Part shown: positions 1-5,684 of the stretch, piece after piece
Layout: each line of letters begins with the position of its first letter
Numbering within the stretch: position 1 is the first letter of the stretch
DNA from: Candidatus Woesearchaeota archaeon
GTDB taxonomy: Archaea > Nanobdellota > Nanobdellia > Woesearchaeales > GW2011-AR15
Assembly: GCA_016934775.1 (NCBI GenBank)
Contig: JAFGSP010000025.1
Coordinates: forward strand, 1 to 6,174
DNA length: 6,174 nucleotides
Direction: 5' to 3'
Program-made: the position numbers and the translations under genes
The notes under the pieces: generated by a model
Database searches by the model: none
Seen by the model: the letters and a program-made list of their open reading frames with translations, nothing else
What the model was told of the DNA's origin: nothing

Positions 1-101
1 AAAAATACAATAAATTTCTAAAATTAATTAACTGTTATCCTGAAGAAACAAGAAAAAAATACCAAATAAAAGAAGAGGTATTAGCTTATTGTTTGACTTG
101 A
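1..101 (+). CDS. Possible C-terminal tail of a convergent gene (partial, 5' end outside window)
   Basis: The third plus-strand frame is open from the window edge to a TGA at 99-101, giving about 32 residues ending in EEVLAYCLT. The composition is plausible for a protein tail (mixed Lys/Glu, Tyr, Leu, Ile, two Cys), and a run this long without a stop is somewhat unlikely by chance in such AT-rich DNA. If real, the gene converges on the Nudix gene and their 3' ends overlap by 16 bases (86-101). No domain is recognisable in so short a piece and no function is proposed. It could equally be a chance open frame in a 3' intergenic region. Confidence 0.33.
   Translation, partial: KYNKFLKLINCYPEETRKKYQIKEEVLAYCLT
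53..59 (-). terminator. Possible T-tract terminator after the Nudix gene
   Basis: On the minus strand a run of seven T (plus-strand A run at 53-59) lies about 27 bases after the Nudix TAA stop. More T-rich sequence follows to the window edge. Archaeal RNA polymerase often terminates at such T tracts without a hairpin. The same bases would encode Lys-Lys in the possible convergent frame, so the signal is ambiguous. Confidence 0.3.
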
Positions 102-568
102 TTCTTATAGTCCTGAATCATATCCTTATGATCAAAAGCCAGTTTCTCTGGCAGGTCATCAAGGCTGAACCATCTTAAATCAGAAATCTCTTCTTTATCA
201 AATTTAGTCTTGGGGTTGTTTTCCAATCGAGTTAAGTAACATAGAGTAACATTCTGCCTTCCGTCATCTCTCTTAGGGTCTGAGTATATCCCCAGAAGTT
301 CCAGGTTTTCAGTTGTGCATCCTGTTTCTTCTTTGAATTCTCTCCGGGCGCATTCCTCTGCTGTCTCGTCCCAGTCAACATATCCTCCCGGAAGAGCCCA
401 ATATCCTTTAGCAGGCTCCTGTTTTCTCTGGATAAGCAATATCTTTTTGTCCCAGACAGCCAGGACATCGTAGCATACCTGCCTTGAATTGAACTTGCCG
501 CAATGGCTGCAGAAATCACCTTTAGAAATCTTTCCTGTCGGATACTTGATGAATTCTTCGTGGCTCAT
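86..568 (-). CDS. Nudix hydrolase, ADP-ribose pyrophosphatase-like
   Basis: This 160-residue protein is a cytosolic Nudix hydrolase, a family that cleaves nucleoside diphosphates linked to another moiety. The Nudix box is complete and matches GX5EX7REUXEEXGU at about residues 62-84: Gly62, Glu68, Arg76-Glu77, the Mg2+-binding pair Glu80-Glu81, and Gly83. It is preceded by the usual GYWALPGG stretch. After the box, YSDPKRDDGRQNVTL (about 95-109) resembles the SxPxRDPRG segment of ADP-ribose pyrophosphatases, so ADP-ribose or a related sugar nucleotide is the best guess; an oxidised-nucleotide sanitising role cannot be excluded. The N-terminal part has a CSHC motif (Cys20, Cys23), like a half zinc ribbon, with a further Cys32. 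The ATG overlaps the transporter's TGA as ATGA, implying co-transcription and translational coupling. The stop is TAA. The family call is firm; the substrate is not. Confidence 0.93.
   Translation of the reverse strand: MSHEEFIKYPTGKISKGDFCSHCGKFNSRQVCYDVLAVWDKKILLIQRKQEPAKGYWALPGGYVDWDETAEECARREFKEETGCTTENLELLGIYSDPKRDDGRQNVTLCYLTRLENNPKTKFDKEEISDLRWFSLDDLPEKLAFDHKDMIQDYKNQVKQ
565..568 (-). other. ATGA stop/start overlap coupling transporter and Nudix gene
   Basis: The transporter's TGA (567-565) shares bases with the Nudix ATG (568-566). This four-base overlap is typical of translational coupling within an operon. No strong Shine-Dalgarno motif is visible just upstream of the Nudix start, which is consistent with re-initiation by terminating ribosomes. 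Confidence 0.8.
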
Positions 569-1749
569 GCATTACTTATTGTAGTCCTGGCTTTTAAATC
601 TTCCCTAAGCTTTAGCAGGAGGGCTGCTGCAATTGCCAGACCGGCTGCAATGCCAAGGCTTCCAGGAAAAAAGTAGGTTATCATTGCATTACCTATAAGT
701 GGCCCGAATATCTGGGCAATGCTTCCCAAAGAGCCTGCAACACCCATTATTGCGCCCTGTTCCTTGGATGAGACGCTTCTTGATATTTCTCCCATGAGAA
801 GAGGTCTTGACAGTCCAGAGCCTGTAGAAAATAAAGTCATGGCTATAAGGAAAACCCCCCATTGATTTAGGAATATTATAAGAATCATTGCAATTAACAC
901 AAAGACCACTCCTGTATACTGCAGCCAGTATTCTCCAAACATATCTATCAGCTTAGAGAGCAGGAATCCTCTGAGTATAACACTTACTACTCCTACATAC
1001 GCGAGGGTCAGCCCAATATTGGCTGAATCAAATCCAAGAACACGCTGGGCAAAATAAGCAAAGCTTGTGACATATATTGCATGCGTCAGAACATATGAAA
1101 AAAACTGCATCAATTTAGTGGATATCCTATCGTCTGAAAAATATTTTTTGAACTCTTTAAGATGAAATATCCTCAGGTCAAGCTTGATGTCCTTTTTTCT
1201 CTTGACTGTCTCTTCAAGGAAAAAATAAGTAGTAAGAATTGTTGTTAGTGAAGCTCCTGCTGCAATAAAACAGGGAAGGCTGTAGCTGATCTTTGCCAAA
1301 GTGCCGCCTATTGCCGGGCCTATAAGAAAACCAACTCCAAATGCAGCTCCGCTTATACCAAAGGCTTTGCTCCTATTCTTTTCTGTAGAAATGTCGCTAA
1401 GATATGCCTGGGCTATTGTCAGATTGCTTCCAAGAATGCCGTCAACTATTCTTGAAAGGAAGACAAGCCATATTGTGTTGGCAAACCCCAGTATTATGAA
1501 ACTAAGGAAAGTTGAGAGCTGTGAAAAAATAAGCAGTGGCTTTCTTCCATAGTGGTCGCTAAGTTTTCCCATTATAGGCGCAGAGAGAAACTGGAACAGG
1601 GAAAATGAAGTCAATATAAGACCGAAGGTTAGGGGAGATGCTCCTAGTTTCTCGACATAGAATGGAAGGAACGGAAGTATCAGAGAGAATCCCAGAACCT
1701 CTGTGACCATGATGATGAATATTGTAGCGTATTCTTTACTGAATCTCAT
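565..1749 (-). CDS. Major facilitator superfamily transporter, DHA1 drug-efflux-like
   Basis: This is a polytopic membrane protein of 394 residues from the ATG at 1749, about the usual size for a 12-helix MFS carrier. Motif A is clear in the loop after helix 2 (GKLSDHYGRKP, about 61-71). Arg100 and Gly104 fit motif B (LSRIVDGILG), and motif C of proton-coupled exporters is present as GFLIGPAIGG (about 140-149). Together these point to the DHA1 antiporter group that includes TetA and multidrug exporters; the actual substrate is unknown. Hydrophobic segments continue to near the C-terminus, so the carrier looks complete. An in-frame TTG at 1764 would add five residues (MSLSL), but neither start has a Shine-Dalgarno sequence. 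The TATA-like element at 1788-1795 predicts transcription from about 1765, fitting an ATG with a short leader or, less likely, a leaderless TTG. The final TGA overlaps the Nudix ATG. Confidence 0.9.
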   Translation of the reverse strand: MRFSKEYATIFIIMVTEVLGFSLILPFLPFYVEKLGASPLTFGLILTSFSLFQFLSAPIMGKLSDHYGRKPLLIFSQLSTFLSFIILGFANTIWLVFLSRIVDGILGSNLTIAQAYLSDISTEKNRSKAFGISGAAFGVGFLIGPAIGGTLAKISYSLPCFIAAGASLTTILTTYFFLEETVKRKKDIKLDLRIFHLKEFKKYFSDDRISTKLMQFFSYVLTHAIYVTSFAYFAQRVLGFDSANIGLTLAYVGVVSVILRGFLLSKLIDMFGEYWLQYTGVVFVLIAMILIIFLNQWGVFLIAMTLFSTGSGLSRPLLMGEISRSVSSKEQGAIMGVAGSLGSIAQIFGPLIGNAMITYFFPGSLGIAAGLAIAAALLLKLREDLKARTTISNA

Positions 1750-1787
1750 TAGACTTAGGGACAAGAGGGAGTATTAATAGTTAACTG

Positions 1788-1795
1788 ATTTAAAT
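1788..1795 (-). promoter_or_regulatory. TATA-like element for the transporter-Nudix operon
   Basis: The minus strand reads GGATAATTTAAATCAG here, with ATTTAAAT as an archaeal TATA-like core and a purine-rich BRE-like flank. Its centre is about 42 bases before the ATG at 1749 and about 27 before the TTG at 1764, so transcription should begin near 1765. It abuts the TAA stop of the upstream small gene (1797-1795). Independent promotion of the operon is therefore likely, though read-through from upstream is possible. Confidence 0.5.
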
Positions 1796-2328
1796 TATCC
1801 TCTATAAGTCTGCAGAAATGTCTCAAGGTCAGGTGTTCTTTCAAGATAGAGTTCTCCCCAAAAATGTGTTGATATTTTGCCAATTCTTGTGTCTTCAGCC
1901 AATTCAAAAGCACCCCATGCTGCAATCTTTTTGAACCATTCTTCAATCTGGGTTTCCACAGGTAGTTGATTTAATGACTCACCCATCAGAATCAATTCAA
2001 ATTTACTAAAAAAATAGTCTTGATTTTGTTTAAATGCTCCCAAAATTTCATTTGAAGAAAGATCGTGCCTCAATTGGAATGGAAAAAACAAAGCAGGATA
2101 CTTTTTGTCAGGATCACTCCCTGTCGCGACACTATAACTAATTCCTGAAGGGAGAGAAAACAGGCATGGTCCTGAGCGTTCATTCTTTGGCCTATATTCT
2201 ATCCCTTGGCTGTCTTTTCCGACAAGAAGAACTCCTCATTCGGAAGGACAGGAAACAGAATAATAATCCACCCTAACCAATAGTTGAGAGTCCTGAGGAT
2301 ATCCTTTTTCTGAGATTATAGCAACCAT
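1795..2328 (-). pseudogene. Unrecognised small gene interrupted by one in-frame TGA
   Basis: From the ATG at 2328 the frame runs 178 codons to a TAA at 1797-1795, broken only by TGA at codon 31 (2238-2236). The first 30 codons begin MVAIISEKGYPQDSQ and end CPSE; after the TGA the same frame continues GVLLVGKDSQG and stays open to the end (...DLETFLQTYRG). Downstream of the TGA there is no in-frame ATG, GTG or TTG until a TTG at 2091 (codon 80), which would leave only 98 residues. The intact product would be a soluble, roughly 20-kDa protein with no signal peptide or membrane segment; its last part is rich in aromatic and acidic residues (EEWFKKIAAWGAFELAED). I do not recognise the family. A TATA box about 31 bases before the ATG supports this start with a very short leader. 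CGA-to-TGA or GGA-to-TGA substitution would explain the break. Alternatives are a sequencing error, or recoding of UGA, for which nothing here gives positive support. Confidence 0.6.
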
Positions 2329-2340
2329 CTATATTTAGAT
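2327..2340. repeat. Short inverted repeat over the start of the interrupted gene
   Basis: ATCTA (2327-2331) and TAGAT (2336-2340) form 5-base inverted arms around TATT. The repeat covers the expected transcription start (about 2333) and touches the ATG at 2328. It could be an operator half-site pair, but arms this short and AT-rich can arise by chance. Confidence 0.25.
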
Positions 2341-2355
2341 AGATAATATTCAAAA

Positions 2356-2363
2356 TTTATAAA
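2356..2363 (-). promoter_or_regulatory. TATA box of the interrupted small gene
   Basis: TTTATAAA, within a palindromic ATTTATAAAT at 2355-2364, matches the archaeal TATA consensus closely. Its centre is about 31 bases before the ATG at 2328, so the predicted transcript would start about 5 bases ahead of the start codon, as in nearly leaderless archaeal mRNAs. Because the core is palindromic its direction is ambiguous from sequence alone; only the minus strand has a gene start suitably placed. Confidence 0.6.
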
Positions 2364-2393
2364 TATTTGTTATTGTAACTACTTGTGGAGTAA

Positions 2394-2432
2394 GATAAAA
2401 ACAAGCAAATGTTTTTGATGAAATAAAAACCT
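2394..2432 (-). terminator. T-tract terminator region after the surface-protein gene
   Basis: Just after the TGA of the surface-protein gene, the minus strand carries GGTTTTTATTT (2432-2422 area) and then a second T5 run (plus-strand A run around 2397-2401). GTTTTT (2411-2416) and AAAAAC (2425-2430) could also pair into a weak 6-base stem with an 8-base loop. Multiple T tracts of this kind are typical archaeal termination signals. The call is tentative, since AT-rich intergenic DNA produces such runs easily. Confidence 0.35.
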
Positions 2433-2440
2433 TATGCCAC

Positions 2441-5110
2441 TCACTCCTTCCCATGGAAATGCAGATGCACTTTCCTGTTGAAATAGATGTAAGAAGCAGT
2501 CACAACTAAAAGTATTGTAAATGCAAGGACTGTTGTCCAATTGAGGAAGGAATACTGCGCAAGGAACTCTTTAAATGGTGATCTGGCTCCGATCTCAATC
2601 TCTTTTACAAATCTCTGGGCGGTTATATCGTAAAGAACCTCGACTATCACAGTGTATTTTCCATCAGGAAGAGCATCCAAAGAAGAGTAGTCTCTCCACA
2701 ATATTTCCTCTACTGTCACACTACTCACGTCCCTCATTATCTCTTTATTCTCGATGTCATACACTGCAAGGTCAACATCAAGAGTAATCGGCATATCCTG
2801 GAAGTTCTCAAGCAATAAGACAATATTCAGCTTATCTGATTCCTCCTTCAGAAGCTCATCCATTATTATAGTTATATCATAAGGCTTTTTCTCAGGCAGG
2901 ACTATATCTACCTGACAGGCTCTTTCAGCATCCTCTGTCAAAACATAATCTCCGGCTGAATTGTATTTTATACATTCCCTTGTCTCCTTTCCGTCTATAC
3001 ACTCAGACCATTCTCCGCAGTCCCATGTAAAGGCAACGCCCACATTGCTGCTGGGTGTGCTGCTGCTTGATACTGTATTTGAAGGAGTCTCAGTCTCAAC
3101 TACAGGAGGAACATATTCTCTTATGCTGAATCCGCTGAATGAGGTTGTGGTGAATTCAAAATAGTTCCCTGCTGTGTTTTGAGTTGCTGATGAAGTGATC
3201 TCATACCAGCTGCTGAGGCAGTTCCTGTTATCAAAATCATAGTTGTCGCATTTGAATAATTCCAGGTTGGCTTCCTGGCTGAAGCTCAGGTCATCATAGT
3301 ATATTGTCACAGTAGCATCTTCAAAGCTGTATTCATTTTCAACACCATAGGTTACCAAGTAATCTGATTCCTCGGTGTGCTTGTCTAAGCCCATTGTCTT
3401 ATTATCTTCTAAGAGCACGTTCACTTTTCTCAATTTTGTCTTGAACCTATTGCTATGGCTCTTAAACTCAACATCAAGGTCTGTCTCAGGAAGAGCAATC
3501 TCATCTTCACCAACTAATGTATCTGAATACACAACTTCTGTATCCTCATTCTTATAGAAGGTAAGGTTAACATCTCCGCTATCAACTTCTATTTCAATAT
3601 CAAAATCGACCTTCGGCCATACTTGAAATGCCAAAAATGTTGAGACTTCATTTCCTGCAGTGTCATTGACAAAGAACTCAACAGTATAATTTCCCAACTG
3701 GGCAGTATTTGAATAAAGATAAGGGACACCTACGCAGGAGAAAGTGTCTGTGTCTGTGCTCATATCAGGAAGAGTAACTTCAAACCAGCAGGTATCAACC
3801 TCGAGATTGTCAGTTGTATCCATCTGGAACCTGTGTTGCTGGTTGATGTATAAGATAGTCTTACCGACCTGAGCCCGGATAATTGTAGGATCAACCAGAT
3901 CGTCCGCAGCAAAATAAGTGCTCTCTGTCTCTTCCTCCCCTAAACTGTCTTTTGCATAATAATCTAGGTAATATGTGCCGATCTGCTCTGGTATAGTGAA
4001 GCTGGTGCTGTACCAATTTCCTGTGCCCGAAAGGCTGAGTTGATCTGAGCTCGCATCCGGATAAGTGATGTTCACATATACTGTTTCTATTGAATTAGGA
4101 GAAGTAACATCTGCGCCAATCTCAATATCTTCTGAGATGTCATAAGATGCTCCCTCAACAGGAGCAAGGTTCATGATAGTAAGCTCAGGCATGCTTGTGT
4201 TCACATAGATGCTGTAGTTTGCAGCAGCCTCGCCTGACTTTCCTGTGCTGTCATAGGCAATGCAGTTCCACTCGTAAGTTCCGTCTGTAATATTTTGTAC
4301 TAAAAAGCTTGATTTATTATAGGAACCAGAAACATCCAATGAAATTGTCTGATAAATTCCTGTTGAGTTCCATAGAAAAAGCGTAAAATTGGATAACCCT
4401 GTTCCTGATGTATTGCACGTGAAGGTCTGGTTGTTGTTTGATGTCGAAGTAGTATCTACCGGAGTTATAAGGGAAACAACAGGCGGTAGTGTCTCATTGC
4501 TGTAAGTCACGTTGAAGAAGAACACATCCCATGTTATATTGTAATATCCTGGCGCGCCTGTAACAGCGTGCACAAGCTCTGATTTTGCCATTGCACCACT
4601 ACCCCAAAAATCACCACATGACCAATCTTCTAGGGAAGTGACATCAACACAAGTAATGGCAGAGGGCTCTGATATTCCAGGGCATGCAGTAGTTATTTCA
4701 GTATAGCTTGCGCCGTCATCAGCATCAACACTGATATCACAACTAGTTATGACTGCTGTCTGCGACCACCACTTATAGCAAAAAGAAACATTCACGATGC
4801 GGGCGCAATCCGTGATAGAGGAATTGCTTGAGTTTATCTTCACTCCTGCCCAGAATCCGCTTCCTGCCAGATTCCTGACTGCATGAGTCTCATAAGTGCT
4901 GTCATCATAGAACAAGGAATCTCCTGGATAAGTATTCTCGCATGCATCTCCCCATGTGCCTGGTGAAGCCGCAGCGTCTTCTGCAAAGCATTGCTTGACA
5001 GGCATCTTTCCCGGGTAATTAGAAGCAATGACAAACACTATAGAAAGGATTATGCTGATTATAAAAAAAATATGATATAGTACAAGGTACTTTGTATGCG
5101 CCTCTTTCAT
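2441..5110 (-). CDS. Large membrane-anchored surface protein with Ig-like domains
   Basis: From the ATG at 5110 the product has 889 residues (an upstream ATG at 5161 would give 906). An N-terminal hydrophobic segment (about 8-30) acts as signal peptide or anchor, and a C-terminal membrane helix (about 858-877) is followed by a short basic, His-containing tail, so most of the protein should lie outside the cell. In order: a Cys-rich beta-type module (about 40-200, eight Cys); an Ig-like domain (about 208-304) with a Cys232/Cys283 pair; two more beta-sandwich-like repeats (about 308-400 and 406-498, the latter with Cys441 and Cys459); a beta-rich region ending in SFSGFSI (about 657-663); a Ser/Thr/Pro linker (about 668-690); a thrombospondin-like CGEWSEC segment (Cys698, 704, 713); and a CARDB-like domain (about 740-842). 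There are 20 N-X-S/T sequons, 14 of them before residue 305, which suggests AglB-type glycosylation. No catalytic motif is visible. Adhesion or an envelope role is inferred; no specific ligand can be named. Confidence 0.88.
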   Translation of the reverse strand: MKEAHTKYLVLYHIFFIISIILSIVFVIASNYPGKMPVKQCFAEDAAASPGTWGDACENTYPGDSLFYDDSTYETHAVRNLAGSGFWAGVKINSSNSSITDCARIVNVSFCYKWWSQTAVITSCDISVDADDGASYTEITTACPGISEPSAITCVDVTSLEDWSCGDFWGSGAMAKSELVHAVTGAPGYYNITWDVFFFNVTYSNETLPPVVSLITPVDTTSTSNNNQTFTCNTSGTGLSNFTLFLWNSTGIYQTISLDVSGSYNKSSFLVQNITDGTYEWNCIAYDSTGKSGEAAANYSIYVNTSMPELTIMNLAPVEGASYDISEDIEIGADVTSPNSIETVYVNITYPDASSDQLSLSGTGNWYSTSFTIPEQIGTYYLDYYAKDSLGEEETESTYFAADDLVDPTIIRAQVGKTILYINQQHRFQMDTTDNLEVDTCWFEVTLPDMSTDTDTFSCVGVPYLYSNTAQLGNYTVEFFVNDTAGNEVSTFLAFQVWPKVDFDIEIEVDSGDVNLTFYKNEDTEVVYSDTLVGEDEIALPETDLDVEFKSHSNRFKTKLRKVNVLLEDNKTMGLDKHTEESDYLVTYGVENEYSFEDATVTIYYDDLSFSQEANLELFKCDNYDFDNRNCLSSWYEITSSATQNTAGNYFEFTTTSFSGFSIREYVPPVVETETPSNTVSSSSTPSSNVGVAFTWDCGEWSECIDGKETRECIKYNSAGDYVLTEDAERACQVDIVLPEKKPYDITIIMDELLKEESDKLNIVLLLENFQDMPITLDVDLAVYDIENKEIMRDVSSVTVEEILWRDYSSLDALPDGKYTVIVEVLYDITAQRFVKEIEIGARSPFKEFLAQYSFLNWTTVLAFTILLVVTASYIYFNRKVHLHFHGKE

Positions 5111-5134
5111 CAAATCAATCACTGTATGATGAAT

Positions 5135-5142
5135 CTTATAAA
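5135..5142 (-). promoter_or_regulatory. TATA box that sets the surface-protein start at 5110
   Basis: The minus strand reads AAAATTTATAAGATTC, with TTTATAAG as the TATA core. Its centre is about 28 bases before the ATG at 5110 and lies inside the reading frame if translation began at 5161, which argues for the shorter protein. A GTGAT motif, complementary to the archaeal 16S 3' end, sits about 7 bases before that ATG and would help only if transcription starts somewhat earlier than predicted. Confidence 0.6.
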
Positions 5143-5244
5143 TTTTGTGATTCTGGCACATCCTTTCTTTAGAATCAAAAAAAGGTTTAACAACAAAAGA
5201 TTTGTTTGAATTACAACCTCTGAGAATAGTACCCTCTGCAAAAA

Positions 5245-5252
5245 TTTAAATA
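5245..5252 (+). promoter_or_regulatory. TATA box of the response-regulator operon
   Basis: TTTAAATA, preceded by an A-rich BRE-like flank (GCAAAAA), is a good archaeal TATA core. It predicts transcription from about 5274, giving a leader of about 25 bases, long enough to include the GGTG ribosome-binding site at 5289-5292. A second AT-rich stretch (ACTATAAAATA, from 5272) is less suitably placed. Confidence 0.6.
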
Positions 5253-5288
5253 ATCAGGCTCAAACTAAATAACTATAAAATAAAAAAA

Positions 5289-5292
5289 GGTG
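5289..5292 (+). promoter_or_regulatory. GGTG ribosome-binding site deciding the response-regulator start
   Basis: AAAGGTG matches the archaeal anti-Shine-Dalgarno sequence (GGAGGTGAT) and ends 6 bases before the ATG at 5299. It makes that ATG the start in preference to the in-frame GTG at 5290, which overlaps the motif itself. Confidence 0.7.
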
Positions 5293-5298
5293 TTATCT

Positions 5299-5670
5299 AT
5301 GAGTAAAATATTAGTTGTCGATGATTCTGAATATGCAGCAAATGCAGTTAAGCTTATCCTGGAGCATGAAGGGATTTCTGTCATCCATACAGACAAGGGA
5401 AATGAAGTTTTGGACATAGTGAAAAAAGAGGGTGTAGAGTTAGTGATTCTTGACCTGATGATGCCTGATGTAGACGGCCATACTGTATTCATGTACCTGA
5501 AACAGGATCCCATGACAAAGCATATCCCGATAATAATCTTGACAGCAAGAGCAGACGCGATAAGGTGGCATGATGAAATCCAGGGATGTGATCTATTCAT
5601 GAAAAAGCCCTTTGAGAACAGGGAGCTTGTCGAAGGAGTAAAAAAGCTATTGGCTTCAAGAAAAAAGTAA
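5299..5670 (+). CDS. CheY-like single-domain response regulator
   Basis: This 123-residue cytosolic protein is a stand-alone receiver domain that accepts phosphate from a histidine kinase. The expected residues are present: acidic pair Asp8-Asp9 (VVDD), phosphoacceptor Asp52 in VILDLMMPDVDG, Thr82 in IIILTAR, and Lys103-Pro104 in MKKPF. The length fits one receiver with nothing after it, so there is no DNA-binding or enzymatic output domain; it would act by protein contact (CheY- or Spo0F-like) or as a relay. The start is the ATG at 5299, supported by the GGTG ribosome-binding site; an in-frame GTG at 5290 would overlap that site. A membrane sensor gene follows after 14 bases, the usual layout of a co-transcribed two-component pair. 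The stop is TAA. Family assignment is secure; the downstream target is unknown. Confidence 0.95.
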   Translation: MSKILVVDDSEYAANAVKLILEHEGISVIHTDKGNEVLDIVKKEGVELVILDLMMPDVDGHTVFMYLKQDPMTKHIPIIILTARADAIRWHDEIQGCDLFMKKPFENRELVEGVKKLLASRKK

Positions 5671-5684
5671 TATCTGCAAAAAGA

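Larger units (their letters stand above)
5111..5298. other. Divergent intergenic region between surface protein and two-component genes
   Basis: These 188 bases separate the two divergent starts. They hold a minus-directed TATA box (5135-5142) and a plus-directed one (5245-5252), about 100 bases apart, leaving room for a shared regulator site. The middle (about 5160-5240) is AT-rich with no convincing gene, RNA structure or clear long inverted repeat. Confidence 0.6.

Noticed and set aside
1301..1552. Plus-strand open frame of 83 codons inside the transporter
   Set aside because: It is antisense to the region encoding conserved MFS motifs A to C, with no promoter; its Pro-rich start is the reverse of Gly-rich motif C.
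1755..1946. Minus-strand open frame of 63 codons overlapping the interrupted gene and the transporter start
   Set aside because: It lies out of phase within the better supported frame 2328-1795, has no promoter or ribosome-binding site of its own, and its sequence looks like a shifted reading.
2236..2238. TGA reassigned genome-wide to Gly or Trp (alternative genetic code)
   Set aside because: TGA ends the transporter exactly at the Nudix start and also ends the surface-protein gene, while Trp is encoded by TGG throughout. Global reassignment does not fit.
2236..2238. Selenocysteine at the in-frame TGA
   Set aside because: The protein resembles none of the known archaeal selenoproteins (formate dehydrogenase, hydrogenase subunits, HdrA, SelD and similar), and no strong hairpin was recognised after the stop at 1795. 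It was not kept as the main explanation, though not formally excluded.
2411..2430. GTTTTT/AAAAAC hairpin as a strong intrinsic terminator
   Set aside because: The stem is only six A/T-dominated pairs with an 8-base loop. T tracts alone are the more credible signal, so it is mentioned only within the tentative terminator region.
2575..3557. Several plus-strand open frames of 60-70 codons opposite the surface-protein gene
   Set aside because: All are antisense shadows rich in Ser, Leu and His without start signals or recognisable domains.
5265..5600. Minus-strand open frame of 111 codons opposite the response regulator
   Set aside because: It is antisense to a gene with every conserved receiver residue, and its Ser/Ile/Thr-rich product looks like a reverse-strand shadow.
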